DNA from: Fusobacterium necrophorum subsp. necrophorum
GTDB lineage: Bacteria; Fusobacteriota; Fusobacteriia; Fusobacteriales; Fusobacteriaceae
Reading direction: 5' to 3'
NCBI RefSeq assembly: GCF_004006635.1
Contig: NZ_CP034842.1
Coordinates: 1,240,001 to 1,304,000, forward strand
DNA: 64,000 nucleotides
A model generated the notes under the pieces. It saw only the letters and a list, made by a program, of their open reading frames with translations. It ran no database searches and was not told the origin of the DNA. Every line of letters begins with the position of its first letter. Position 1 is the stretch's first letter. A program made the translations under genes and the position numbers. Shown here piece after piece: positions 15,778 through 24,883 of this stretch.

Positions 15778-18525
15778 TTGAAGAAAAAAGTATCAACGTT
15801 AGGAATATATTTTTTACTTACAACATTAAGTTTTTCGGGGGAGAGAGAAGACTTTCAAAGAATTGATCGTTTGTATAAAGAAAGAAATTTTGACGCTGCT
15901 TTACAACAATCCGTTCAATATATCAAAAATTACCCATCTTCGAGTAGAATTTTAGAGATGAGAAATCAAGTGGGAAAACTATACTTCATTCAAAAAGACT
16001 ATGGCAAAGCACGAGAGCAATTTCGTGCCATTTTATCTATGGAGCCGAGTGGAAGTACTCGAAATGAAACCTACTACTATTTGGCGAGAATTTATGCAGC
16101 TCTGGGAGAACAGGATCAAAATCGTTTTGCCTTAACTCAAATTAAGCCAAGCAGTTCTTTCTATGCAAAGGCTCATTATGAGTCCGCCATTCAGTACATG
16201 GAAAAAATGAAGTATCAGGAAGCCATTCAACTTTTGGCAGTTCCGATTCATAAAAAAGGAGATTTTTATGCAGAATCTCTTTTAAATACGGCTTTAGCCT
16301 ATTTTAATCAGGAGGACTTCGTGTCTTCTAAAAAATATCTGTTGGAATATAGTTCTGTGGAACAACATAAAAATCGAAGTTTGGTAGAATATTTATATGG
16401 AACCATGCTTTACAAAGAAAATAAACTGTCCGACTCGATACAACGATTGGAGGCTTTGGTCCAACAGGATTCCACGAGTTTGTATGCCAAAAAGGCAATT
16501 TTGACCTTGATTGAGATTTACAGCAATCAAGGAGATGCTGCGAAGGTAGAAGAAAAATTATTAAAATTGCAAGGAACTCCGGAATACAACCGAGCGATGA
16601 CCATGATAGGAGATTTGTATGTCAGCAGACAACAATATCAAAAAGCCTTGGAGATGTATGCGAAGAGCAATCAACAGAAGGATCCGAGATTATTATACGG
16701 AAAAGCATATTCTCTATATAAATTAGACCGTTTGCAAGAGGCTTTGCAGGCTTTTGAACAGCTACGTTCTACGGATTATTACAATCAGGCTATTTATCAT
16801 ATTTTTGCAATTGAATATCGTTTGAAAAATTATCAAAGAATTTTAGACAATCGAGATATTATGAAACGTGTCGTTGTCACACAGACGGATAATGACAACA
16901 TCAATACAATTATTGCCAATGCCGCTTATGAATTGGGAGAATACAGTTTGTCGAAAGATTATTACGGACGTTTGTATGCCATTACTCCGAAAAAAGAAAA
17001 TTTATTTCGTATTATACTAATGGATAGTAAGACAATGGATTTGGACGACATGGCAAGACGTTTTGCGGACTACCGTAAATATTATCCGACGGATACGGAA
17101 TTTCGAAAAGAAATTACACAGGCGGTAGGAGAAGCCTACTATAAAGCAGGAAAAACGGAGGAAGCGATAGCAGTCTATCGAAATTATTTACAGGAACACT
17201 ATGATTTGGAAATTACACAGGCTTTAACGGTAGCTCTTTTAAAAGAAAAACGTTATGGAGAAATGGAAGAATATCTTTCCAAAGTGCCGGAAGGAAAGGA
17301 AAATCAATATCTTCGAGGAATTGCTGCTATGGGAAGCGGAGATCATGCACAGGCGGAGGTATATTTTTATCAAATCTTATCTAAACTGGAAGAAGGAAAC
17401 TCCGAAATTCCAAAGATTCAATTAAATCGAGTTCGAAATTTCTTCTTAATGGAAAAATATTCCGAAGTGACAAAGGTCGGAGAGTCCTATTTATCAAAAT
17501 TTGCAAGTGGAAAGGAACGACAGGAAGTGTTGGACAAAGTGGCTTTAAGCTATTTCAGACTTGGAAATTATGAAAAAGCGAGAGAATACAACAGACAAAT
17601 TTCTGATATTGCAGGTTTTGAAGAATACGGAAAATTTCAAATTGCGGATACCTATTATAATGAAAAAAAATATCAGGAAGCAGCTAATCGTTTCCAAGAT
17701 TTATTCACAACTTATCCGAATGGAAGCTATGCGGAGCAGGCGAGATATTGGTATGCGAATTGTTTGGCAATGCTTGGAAATCAAGCTGCTTTTGTGGAAG
17801 AAAAACAAAATTTTATGAGAGATTATCCGAACAGTTCCTTTGTGGAAACTCTCTCTTCTTTGGATAAGAACTTAAAGTCGGATTTGGCGAAGAAAAAATT
17901 GGAAGAAAGCATTCAAAATAAAAAAGTAAAGAATGCACAAGCCTATGTCAGTCAGGTACAAAGTCCGGAAGATAAGGCTTATTATCAGGCAAAAGTCTAT
18001 GATTCTCAAAAAAAATCGGACTTGGCGAGAAAAGAGTATGAAAAATTATTGCAGAGTGCAAAGTACAAAGATTATGCAAATCTGCAATTAGGAAATTACT
18101 GGTATGCAAAAAAAGATTGGAAAAAAGCGAAACAGTATTATACGACAGCCAATTCTTTAGGAGGAGCCGGAAACAAAGATTTTGTATTGTATCAGCTGGC
18201 AAATTTAAACAGCATGGAGGGAAGGGACCAAGAAGCTTTGAAATTGTACCGAGCGGTATACAAATCTTATCCGGGAAAATATGGAGTACAAGCCAAAACA
18301 AAGGCGGCAGAAATTTTTGAAAAGCTGGGAGATGAAAAGTCGTATCTTTTCCTATATCAAGAATTGTCGAAAGTCAAAGAAAAACAAATCAAAGTCTATG
18401 CTTTGGAAAAATTGCTATATTTCGCTTTGGAAAAAGAAAATATGAAAGAGGCAAAAAAATATTATGAAAGTTTGAAACAACAAGATGCTGCAAAGGCAAA
18501 AAAATATCAAGATTTTTTTAGATAG
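15778..18525 (+). CDS. Exported tetratricopeptide-repeat protein, first gene of the Ton operon
   Basis: The 915-aa protein starts with TTG (AAGGAGG twelve bases upstream) and a signal peptide ending in LTTLSFSG. The rest is a chain of TPR helices with the alternating small/large pattern (for example DYGKAREQFRAILSMEPSG, QYQKALEMYAKSNQQ, KTEEAIAVYRNYL, KYQEAANRFQDLFTTYPNG), similar to YbgF/BamD-style outer-membrane assembly scaffolds. It is cotranscribed with a small exported protein and exbB-exbD-tonB, suggesting a periplasmic scaffold for the Ton or a Tol-like machine (inference from context). A TATAAT at 15,736 is the likely -10. An alternative role in envelope biogenesis independent of TonB is possible. 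Confidence 0.88.
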   Translation: MKKKVSTLGIYFLLTTLSFSGEREDFQRIDRLYKERNFDAALQQSVQYIKNYPSSSRILEMRNQVGKLYFIQKDYGKAREQFRAILSMEPSGSTRNETYYYLARIYAALGEQDQNRFALTQIKPSSSFYAKAHYESAIQYMEKMKYQEAIQLLAVPIHKKGDFYAESLLNTALAYFNQEDFVSSKKYLLEYSSVEQHKNRSLVEYLYGTMLYKENKLSDSIQRLEALVQQDSTSLYAKKAILTLIEIYSNQGDAAKVEEKLLKLQGTPEYNRAMTMIGDLYVSRQQYQKALEMYAKSNQQKDPRLLYGKAYSLYKLDRLQEALQAFEQLRSTDYYNQAIYHIFAIEYRLKNYQRILDNRDIMKRVVVTQTDNDNINTIIANAAYELGEYSLSKDYYGRLYAITPKKENLFRIILMDSKTMDLDDMARRFADYRKYYPTDTEFRKEITQAVGEAYYKAGKTEEAIAVYRNYLQEHYDLEITQALTVALLKEKRYGEMEEYLSKVPEGKENQYLRGIAAMGSGDHAQAEVYFYQILSKLEEGNSEIPKIQLNRVRNFFLMEKYSEVTKVGESYLSKFASGKERQEVLDKVALSYFRLGNYEKAREYNRQISDIAGFEEYGKFQIADTYYNEKKYQEAANRFQDLFTTYPNGSYAEQARYWYANCLAMLGNQAAFVEEKQNFMRDYPNSSFVETLSSLDKNLKSDLAKKKLEESIQNKKVKNAQAYVSQVQSPEDKAYYQAKVYDSQKKSDLARKEYEKLLQSAKYKDYANLQLGNYWYAKKDWKKAKQYYTTANSLGGAGNKDFVLYQLANLNSMEGRDQEALKLYRAVYKSYPGKYGVQAKTKAAEIFEKLGDEKSYLFLYQELSKVKEKQIKVYALEKLLYFALEKENMKEAKKYYESLKQQDAAKAKKYQDFFR

Positions 18526-18542
18526 CAAGTTGAGGTGAAAGA

Positions 18543-18911
18543 ATGAAAAAACAAAAGATGATGTTGGGGCTGTTTCTTATCTGTTCTTGTTTGGCATTGG
18601 CAGAAGGAGAAATACGAGAGCTTACGACAGAAACGGAAGGAACAACAACCGGCAATGTACTGGATAAAGGAATTACCGCTCAAAATGAACAAACCTTGGA
18701 AGTAAAGGAATTGGACACACAGGAATTATTATTACAAAACCAAGATTTGGAATCTTCTTCCATTAAAATTACCGGAAAGGCCTTGCAAGAGCAACAACAG
18801 CAAGTAAAAGTAGTACAAAATGATACTCTAAAAATTGAAGAAGAATTGGCAGCGGGAGTAAAACCGAAAAGTTTTTGGCAAAAAATAAAAGATTTTTTTA
18901 CAGGAGAATAG
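18543..18911 (+). CDS. Small exported protein of the Ton operon, 122 aa
   Basis: Not recognised as a known family. The signal peptide is MKKQKMMLGLFLICSCLALA, followed by a Thr/Glu/Gln-rich, probably disordered mature part with a Gln tract (EQQQQQ-like) and a short amphipathic C-terminus (KSFWQKIKDFFTGE). The Cys in the signal (LICSCLA) might make a lipoprotein, but the context is not a clear lipobox. It starts 17 bases after the TPR gene and ends 13 bases before exbB, so it is a genuine operon member and perhaps a periplasmic accessory to the TPR protein. Confidence 0.75.
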   Translation: MKKQKMMLGLFLICSCLALAEGEIRELTTETEGTTTGNVLDKGITAQNEQTLEVKELDTQELLLQNQDLESSSIKITGKALQEQQQQVKVVQNDTLKIEEELAAGVKPKSFWQKIKDFFTGE

Positions 18912-18924
18912 AGAGGGGATCAAG

Positions 18925-19536
18925 ATGCAGTTCATGAAAATTGGAGGACTTTTAATGTGGTTTATTTTTGCATTGGGAGTACTCGGTCTATATGCTATTT
19001 TAGAAAGAACCGTATATTTTATGATTCGAGAAAAGAATAGTATTGCAAATTTGAATAAAAAATTAAAAGATATGTTGGAAAAAAATAAAATCAAAGAAGC
19101 AATTGTACATTTAAACAGCAATAAATCTTCTTCCGCTCGGGTGTTACAAGCCATTTTAATCTATGGGTATAAAGAAAATAAGAAAAGTTTGGAAGCTTTG
19201 GAGGAAAAAGGAAAGGAAGTAGCGATTCAGCAATTACGACATTTGGAGAGAAATATGTGGCTTATTTCCGTAGCGGCTCATGTGGCTCCTTTGGTAGGAC
19301 TATTGGGAACCGTAACCGGAATGATAAAAGCCTTCCAAGCGGTTGCACTGTATGGAACAGGAGATCCTGCCGTATTGGCGAAAGGAATTTCGGAAGCTTT
19401 GTATACGACAGCAGGAGGACTTTTTGTAGCAATTCCGGCAATGATCCTCTATAATTATTATAACAAAAAAATTGACACTATCATAAGCGATATGGAACAA
19501 TCCAGTACGGAATTATTGAATTACTTCCGACGATAA
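18925..19536 (+). CDS. exbB: ExbB/TolQ-type proton-channel protein
   Basis: The 203-aa MotA/TolQ/ExbB family protein has three membrane segments (about 9-28, 110-133 and 152-176), a long cytoplasmic loop and the conserved LVGLLGTVTGMIKAF and GISEALYTTAGGLFVAIPAM segments that line the channel. With ExbD it converts proton flow into movement of TonB. The short N-terminus (no extra periplasmic part) fits both ExbB and TolQ; the tonB gene next door favours ExbB. Ribosome site GAGAGGGG. Confidence 0.92.
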   Translation: MQFMKIGGLLMWFIFALGVLGLYAILERTVYFMIREKNSIANLNKKLKDMLEKNKIKEAIVHLNSNKSSSARVLQAILIYGYKENKKSLEALEEKGKEVAIQQLRHLERNMWLISVAAHVAPLVGLLGTVTGMIKAFQAVALYGTGDPAVLAKGISEALYTTAGGLFVAIPAMILYNYYNKKIDTIISDMEQSSTELLNYFRR

Positions 19537-19550
19537 AAGAAGGCGATAAT

Positions 19551-19985
19551 ATGAAGATAGAAAGAAAAAAAAGAAGAGGAGCGGGAGAGTTGGCTCTGGA
19601 AATGACTCCCATGATAGATGTGGTATTTTTACTCCTAATCTTTTTCATGTTGGCAACGACTTTTGACAATAAGTCAGGAATCAAAATTGATTTGCCGAAA
19701 TCTGCAATCCGGGAAGAAAGGGCAGTTCATAAATTACAAATTTTCGCAGATAAGAATCAAAATTTATATCTATCCTATGAACAAGCCGGAAAAGAAAAGA
19801 AAATTTCTGTTCCTAAGGAGAAATTACAGGCCAGTCTGGAAGAACAACTTCGTATGACGGAAGATAAAAAAGTAGTGATTTCTGCAGACAAAAGTCTTTC
19901 TCACGGCTATATTGTGGAATTGATGACTGCAGCAAAAGGAGCAGGAGCCGAAGCTTTGAATATTGATACCACATATCAAAAATAA
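19551..19985 (+). CDS. exbD: ExbD/TolR-type biopolymer transport protein
   Basis: At 144 aa it has the standard ExbD plan: a basic cytoplasmic N-terminus, one membrane helix with the essential proton-carrying Asp23 in PMIDVVFLLLIFF, and a periplasmic domain (VVISADKSLSHGYIVELMTAAKGAGAEALNIDT). It works inside the ExbB pentamer. It starts 14 bases after exbB and ends 14 before tonB, so stoichiometric expression is expected. Confidence 0.93.
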   Translation: MKIERKKRRGAGELALEMTPMIDVVFLLLIFFMLATTFDNKSGIKIDLPKSAIREERAVHKLQIFADKNQNLYLSYEQAGKEKKISVPKEKLQASLEEQLRMTEDKKVVISADKSLSHGYIVELMTAAKGAGAEALNIDTTYQK

Positions 19986-19999
19986 AGAGGGAGGAGAAA

Positions 20000-20761
20000 A
20001 TGAAAAAAGTAGATATTCCTTGTTTTCTCCTTTCTTTAGGACTTTCTTTTTTCGTTTTATTTTTGTTATCTATGACTTTACCCAAGCCTTCTGAAGAGGT
20101 GGAGACATTAAAAATCGGATTGATAGCATCGGAAAATAATAATGTCTTTGAGAGCGATGGAAGCTCCAGTAGCGACGCGACTCCTGCCAATGTGGAAAAA
20201 CCGAAATTACCGGAACCGCCAAAATTGGAAGAGATAGAGGAGGAAACCGAAGCTGAAACAAAGACAGAGGAGAAAGTGGAAGAGAGGGGAGAAATAAAAA
20301 AGCCGAACTTAGCAGATTTAAAGAAAATGATTTCCAAACCGAAATTAGAAAATCCTTCTGTGAATATGGAGCGTTTTGATAAGAAAACTTCTTCAAAAAA
20401 TGGGATTGGAATCGATATTGACAAAATTTTATCTAAGGCAAGCGGACAAAAAGGACTTCCCAGCGGTTCGAGAATGGGAGTGATAGACGGGACGGCAGTC
20501 ATTCAATGGAATCCAAGCAATCCGGAACCGGATTTTCCGGAAATTGCTAAAAAGACCGGAAAAAATGGAAGCGTCATTTTGTTGATTACGGTGAATGAAT
20601 TGGGGGAGGTCATTTCTGTGCGAATGGAGCAAGGAAGCGGAGTTCCGGAAATCAATGAAGCCATTTCCAAAGTGGCAAGAACATGGAAGGTGAAATTGGT
20701 AAAAAAAGGAAGATCCGTTGGAGGAACTTTTGTATTAAAATATAGTTTTCATTTAAAATAA
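20000..20761 (+). CDS. tonB: TonB energy-transducing protein
   Basis: The 253-aa protein has one N-terminal membrane helix (about 9-28), a charged Pro/Glu/Lys linker (about 60-105) that can span the periplasm, and a C-terminal TonB domain (about 165-253: PEPDFPEIAKKTGKNGSVILLITVNELGEV, GSGVPEINEAISKVARTWKV) that contacts the TonB box of receptors. The receptor at 1.1 kb is one possible partner. The Pro-rich spacer is shorter and more acidic than in enterobacteria. Ribosome site GGGAGGAG. Confidence 0.9.
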   Translation: MKKVDIPCFLLSLGLSFFVLFLLSMTLPKPSEEVETLKIGLIASENNNVFESDGSSSSDATPANVEKPKLPEPPKLEEIEEETEAETKTEEKVEERGEIKKPNLADLKKMISKPKLENPSVNMERFDKKTSSKNGIGIDIDKILSKASGQKGLPSGSRMGVIDGTAVIQWNPSNPEPDFPEIAKKTGKNGSVILLITVNELGEVISVRMEQGSGVPEINEAISKVARTWKVKLVKKGRSVGGTFVLKYSFHLK

Positions 20762-20777
20762 TACTTGGGGTGAGAGA

Positions 20778-22166
20778 ATGATTTTATTGGGGTTTCGATT
20801 AGATGCTGAGCTGAAAGAAGAGCTGTCCAACAATTTTGAAAATAACTTGAGTTTTGCAGATAACATTGTTGATTTTATGGATTGTGTGAAAACCAAAAAA
20901 TATGAAGCAATTGTTATTGAGGAGCAAAATTTGAAGGATGACAATTTGATGAATTTAATCGCAAAGGTTTCGGAGTTTCAAAAGAAAGGGGTCATTATCG
21001 TCTTGGGAGAAACTTCCAATCTCAAAGTGGTAGCGGGAAGTATTAAGGCGGGAGCCTACGATTATATCTTGAAACCGGAAGAAAATTCGACAATAGTCAA
21101 AAGCATTGAAAAATCTGTCAAAGATTATAAGATCATGGCGGAACGGATTGATAAAAATCGAAAAATCGGAGATAAACTGATTGGACGTAGTAAAGAAATG
21201 ATGGAACTGTATAAAATGATAGGAAAGGTTGCAGGAAATGATGTTCCCGTTTTGGTAGTGGGAGAACGCGGAACGGGAAAAACCAGTGTTGCTAAGGCAA
21301 TTCATCAATTGAGTAATGTTTCGGAGGAAGGCTTTTTAAGTATTAACTGCAATTCTTTTCGTGGGGAATTGATAGAAAGAAAGTTGTTCGGCTATGAAAT
21401 TGGAGCTTTTCAAGGAGCGAATTTTAATCAAAAAGGAATTTTGGAACAGGAAGAAATGAAAATTCTACATTTAGGAAATGTCGAATCTTTGAGTTTGGAT
21501 ATGCAGTCCAAAATTTTATATCTTTTGGAAGAACAAAAATTTTTCCGTTTGGGAGGACAAGATTCCATTCAAAGTAAAGTAAGGATTATTACCAGTACCA
21601 GTGAGGACTTGGAACTGAGAATTCAACAAGGAAAGTTTATTGAAGAGCTATATCGAAAATTGAGAGTTGTGGAAATTCATATTCCTCCGTTACGAAATCG
21701 AAAAAATGACATTCCTTTTATTGCGGATCATTATATCACGGAATGTAATCTGGAATTAAATACAAACATTCGTGGAATGAGTCGTCCTGCTCTCAAAAAA
21801 ATTATGCGTTATGACTGGCCCGGCAATGTCAATGAGTTGAAAAATGCGATTAAATCCGCTATGACACTTTGTCGAGGAAATTCTATCTTGTTGGAGGATT
21901 TACCAAGCACCGTGTTAGGAGAAAAAGTCATGACGAAGGCAGGAATAGGAGAGCTTTCCTTGAAAGAATGGATACGCCAGGAAATTCAATATTACAAGAA
22001 TGAAAACTCTCAAGATTATTATGGACAAATTATATCGAAAGTGGAAAAAGAATTGATTCATCAAATTTTAGAAATGACCAATGGAAAAAAGGTGGAAACG
22101 GCAGAAATTTTAGGAATTACAAGAAATACCTTGAGAACAAAAATGAATAACTATGGTTTGGAGTAA
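20778..22166 (+). CDS. NtrC-like protein with degenerate receiver and AAA+ domains
   Basis: The order of domains is that of a sigma-54 activator: receiver (1-118), AAA+ (133-365) and Fis-type HTH (about 436-461). The catalytic signatures are lost, however. Receiver: the phospho-acceptor position reads Glu (IVIEEQ, 45-50) and the N-terminal acidic pair is absent. AAA+: Walker A is kept (GERGTGKT, 162-169), but the GAFTGA loop reads GAFQGA (209-214), the Walker B Asp-Glu reads Gly-Asn (LHLGNV, 230-235), and both arginine-finger positions read Ile288 and Lys294. It probably binds nucleotide and DNA without ATP-driven promoter opening. It sits 16 bases after tonB and 3 before dnaX, so it may regulate this operon or the envelope. 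Confidence 0.85.
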   Translation: MILLGFRLDAELKEELSNNFENNLSFADNIVDFMDCVKTKKYEAIVIEEQNLKDDNLMNLIAKVSEFQKKGVIIVLGETSNLKVVAGSIKAGAYDYILKPEENSTIVKSIEKSVKDYKIMAERIDKNRKIGDKLIGRSKEMMELYKMIGKVAGNDVPVLVVGERGTGKTSVAKAIHQLSNVSEEGFLSINCNSFRGELIERKLFGYEIGAFQGANFNQKGILEQEEMKILHLGNVESLSLDMQSKILYLLEEQKFFRLGGQDSIQSKVRIITSTSEDLELRIQQGKFIEELYRKLRVVEIHIPPLRNRKNDIPFIADHYITECNLELNTNIRGMSRPALKKIMRYDWPGNVNELKNAIKSAMTLCRGNSILLEDLPSTVLGEKVMTKAGIGELSLKEWIRQEIQYYKNENSQDYYGQIISKVEKELIHQILEMTNGKKVETAEILGITRNTLRTKMNNYGLE

Positions 22167-22169
22167 AAA

Positions 22170-23576
22170 ATGTATATTACCTTATATCGAAAATATAGAC
22201 CTTCGAGTTTTCAGGAGGTTGCAGGGGAACAAGAGATTGTTCGAGCCTTAAAAAATGCTTTAAAAAACAATCAACTTTCACAAGCTTATTTGTTTACAGG
22301 TCCCAGAGGGGTTGGAAAAACAACAATAGCAAGATTGATTGCAAAATCCGTGAATTGTTTGGAGCCGAAAGAAGACGGAGAAGCTTGCGGTGTTTGTGAA
22401 AATTGTACTTCCTTTCAAGAGGGAAGTTTCTTGGATTTGGTAGAAATTGATGCGGCCTCCAATCGTGGAATTGATGAAATTCGCCTATTGAAAGAGAAAA
22501 TTAACTATCAACCAAGTCAGGGAAAGAAAAAAGTTTACATCATCGATGAAGTTCATATGCTGACCAAGGAAGCTTTCAATGCTCTCTTAAAAACCTTGGA
22601 AGAACCTCCGGCTCATGTGATATTTATCTTAGCTACCACAGAACCGGATAAAATTTTACCGACCATTATTTCGAGATGTCAAAGATATGATTTTAAAACT
22701 TTATCTTTACAAGATATGGGAAATCAGTTACAATACATTCTAAGTCGAGAGAACTTGGAAATGGAAGAAGAGGTAAAAGAGCTAATCTATGAAGCTTCCG
22801 GCGGGAGTATGAGAGATGCAATTTCCGTTTTGGAAAGATTGATTGTAAGCTCTTCCGAAAAGAAAATTTCGTTGGAAGAGAGTGAAAAAATATTAGGAAT
22901 GACGCCCATTCAGAAGATGGAACAATTTCTACACTGTCTATTACAGGAGGAAAAGAAGACAATTCTACGAGAATTGGATGAGCTTTGGTTTCAATCCGTG
23001 GACATGGAAGCTTTTTTAAAGGATTTTGCAAAATTTATTAAGAATCAAATCAAAAAAGAGAAGTTGGAAGTAGAAAAAGGATTGTTTATCATAAAAAATA
23101 TTTATGAAGTTCTGAATATTTTTCGTTTAGAAGAGGATAAACGTCTGGTTGCCTATGTTTTAGTGGAAAAATTACAGAAACGCGAGTCGACAGCAGTTCC
23201 TGTGGAAAAAAAGAAAGTTTTCTTGGAAACTGCGAAAACGGAAACCTCAATTTCTCTAGCAGAAATTCAAAATCGTTGGGAAGAGATTATAGACAAGGCA
23301 AGGGAAGAAAAAATTTCTATGGGAGTATATCTGTCGACAGCAACTTTACATTCTTTAGAGGACAATGTTTTGACCTTATGCTATGAAGAAAGTAATTTAT
23401 TTTCCAAAGAACAAATGGAAGAGAAACAATATTCTTCTATTTTGTTGAAAGTATTGGAAGAGGAGTGGAAGCAAAAGTTTAAACTACGGGTACTCACAGT
23501 TGCGAGTGAGGAAAAACGGGAAAATCATGTTACAAAGAAAATTTTAAACTATTTTGGAGGGGAGATTATTTCATGA
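22170..23576 (+). CDS. dnaX: DNA polymerase III subunit gamma/tau
   Basis: The clamp-loader ATPase has Walker A GPRGVGKT (44-51), a zinc module Cys63/73/76/79, Walker B in VYIIDEVHML and the sensor region LKTLEEPPAHVIFILATTEPDKI. At 468 aa it is shorter than enterobacterial tau, with a reduced C-terminal polymerase-binding part. The stop overlaps the next start in ATGA. It begins three bases after the NtrC-like gene, so a housekeeping replication gene shares the transcript of the Ton cluster. Confidence 0.97.
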   Translation: MYITLYRKYRPSSFQEVAGEQEIVRALKNALKNNQLSQAYLFTGPRGVGKTTIARLIAKSVNCLEPKEDGEACGVCENCTSFQEGSFLDLVEIDAASNRGIDEIRLLKEKINYQPSQGKKKVYIIDEVHMLTKEAFNALLKTLEEPPAHVIFILATTEPDKILPTIISRCQRYDFKTLSLQDMGNQLQYILSRENLEMEEEVKELIYEASGGSMRDAISVLERLIVSSSEKKISLEESEKILGMTPIQKMEQFLHCLLQEEKKTILRELDELWFQSVDMEAFLKDFAKFIKNQIKKEKLEVEKGLFIIKNIYEVLNIFRLEEDKRLVAYVLVEKLQKRESTAVPVEKKKVFLETAKTETSISLAEIQNRWEEIIDKAREEKISMGVYLSTATLHSLEDNVLTLCYEESNLFSKEQMEEKQYSSILLKVLEEEWKQKFKLRVLTVASEEKRENHVTKKILNYFGGEIIS

Positions 23577-24397
23577 TATTAGCATTTCTTATCAGCTTGG
23601 GCTTCTTTTTTCTGTCCTTAAGTTTTCCCTTGATAGCTTTTGCACTGCCGACGTATCAAATCAAAAATTTGGCGAAATGGGGTTTACAAAGAAGCATTCT
23701 TTTACACCTTGTCATTTTGATACTGTTGTGGCTGTTTCAAAAGGAATTATGTTTGGTGTATTTTGTACTTCCTTTTTCTATCAGTTTGTGGTATTTCTTT
23801 TTTGTTTATTTGTTGGGAAAAGAAGAAAGAGATATGAATCAGATTGTGATAACGGCTTTAAGCTCCACCGCTATGTTGGGACTTTATTGGAATTTTTTCC
23901 ATAAGCAATATCAAAAAGAATACGAATTGGTGTTAGGAATCTATCAGAAGGCCTATCAATTGACACAGGCAGAAATTCAAGGAATTCATGAATATATTGC
24001 CGGCTATTTTCCCAGTATGATATTTCAGTATATGATGTTGACTGTATTTTTTTGTTACTTGGCATTGGTGGGCATGAAAAAATATAGAGAGTGGAGTTTG
24101 CATTATGTTTGGACCGTTCCCTATATTGTATATTCCCTTATGATAAATGTATTCCGGATAGAAAATATCTATATCCATAATTTTGGCGAAATGGCAAAGG
24201 CGATTTTACTATGGTATGGAATTAAAAGTATTTATGACTTATTGGCGGATTATTTTAAAAGATTTGCATGGATTTTACACGGAGCCTCTTTTTTACTGGC
24301 AATTGAATTTCCCAATGCGGTTTTTATCTTTGGAGGAATCATTCTGTTGTTGGAACATTATTCAAGAAAAAAAATAGGGGACTTTGGAAAAAAATAG
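23573..24397 (+). CDS. DUF2232 (YybS-like) multi-pass membrane protein
   Basis: The 274-aa, very hydrophobic protein has about seven to eight membrane segments and no soluble domain. Its position directly before rplI and dnaB matches the conserved Firmicute yybS-gdpP-rplI-dnaC order, and the Phe/Leu/Tyr-rich fold is YybS-like. The gdpP (c-di-AMP phosphodiesterase) gene usually placed between is absent. The start overlaps the dnaX stop (ATGA), implying translational coupling. Function unknown; assignment rests mainly on context and topology. Confidence 0.7.
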   Translation: MILAFLISLGFFFLSLSFPLIAFALPTYQIKNLAKWGLQRSILLHLVILILLWLFQKELCLVYFVLPFSISLWYFFFVYLLGKEERDMNQIVITALSSTAMLGLYWNFFHKQYQKEYELVLGIYQKAYQLTQAEIQGIHEYIAGYFPSMIFQYMMLTVFFCYLALVGMKKYREWSLHYVWTVPYIVYSLMINVFRIENIYIHNFGEMAKAILLWYGIKSIYDLLADYFKRFAWILHGASFLLAIEFPNAVFIFGGIILLLEHYSRKKIGDFGKK

Positions 24398-24418
24398 AAG
24401 AAGATTTAGGAGGGACAT

Positions 24419-24868
24419 ATGGCAAAAGTACAAGTGATTTTAACAGAAGATGTGGCTGGACAAGGAAGAAAAGGGCAAATAATAAGTGTATCGGACGGAT
24501 ATGCCCATAACTTTTTAATCAAGAATAAAAAAGGGATTTTGGCTACCGAAGAAGAATTAAGAAAAATGGAAAACCGAAAGAAAAAAGAAGCACAGAGAGC
24601 GGAAGAAGATCGATTAAAGGCAGTGGAAGTGAAAAAAGCTTTGGAATCCGCAAAAGTAGTAATTGCGGTGAAAACAGGAGAAAACGGAAAGTTATTCGGA
24701 GCGATTACCAATAAGGAAGTTTCCACGGGAATTAAAGAAACCTTTCATTTAGACATTGATCGAAAGAAAATTGAGTGTAATATCAAAGCTTTGGGAGAAC
24801 ATATTGCCTTGGTTCGACTGCATACGGAAGTTAAGGCGGAAGTAAGAGTAGTAGCAGTCGCGAAATAG
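24419..24868 (+). CDS. rplI: 50S ribosomal protein L9
   Basis: At 149 aa this is full-length bL9: N-terminal globular domain with VAGQGRKGQIISVSDGYAHNFLIKNKKG (23S rRNA binding), the long connecting helix (EEELRKMENRKKKEAQRAEED) and the C-terminal domain with GENGKLFGAITNKEV and ALGEHIALVRLHTEV. Ribosome site AGGAGGG. Confidence 0.98.
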   Translation: MAKVQVILTEDVAGQGRKGQIISVSDGYAHNFLIKNKKGILATEEELRKMENRKKKEAQRAEEDRLKAVEVKKALESAKVVIAVKTGENGKLFGAITNKEVSTGIKETFHLDIDRKKIECNIKALGEHIALVRLHTEVKAEVRVVAVAK

Positions 24869-24883
24869 AGATGGAGAGAGGAT

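Noticed and set aside
23196-23210. A-rich run in dnaX resembling the A-AAA-AAG slippage site used for gamma
   Set aside because: The -1 frame stays open for many codons instead of stopping at once, and no stimulatory hairpin was seen; A runs are common in this genome.
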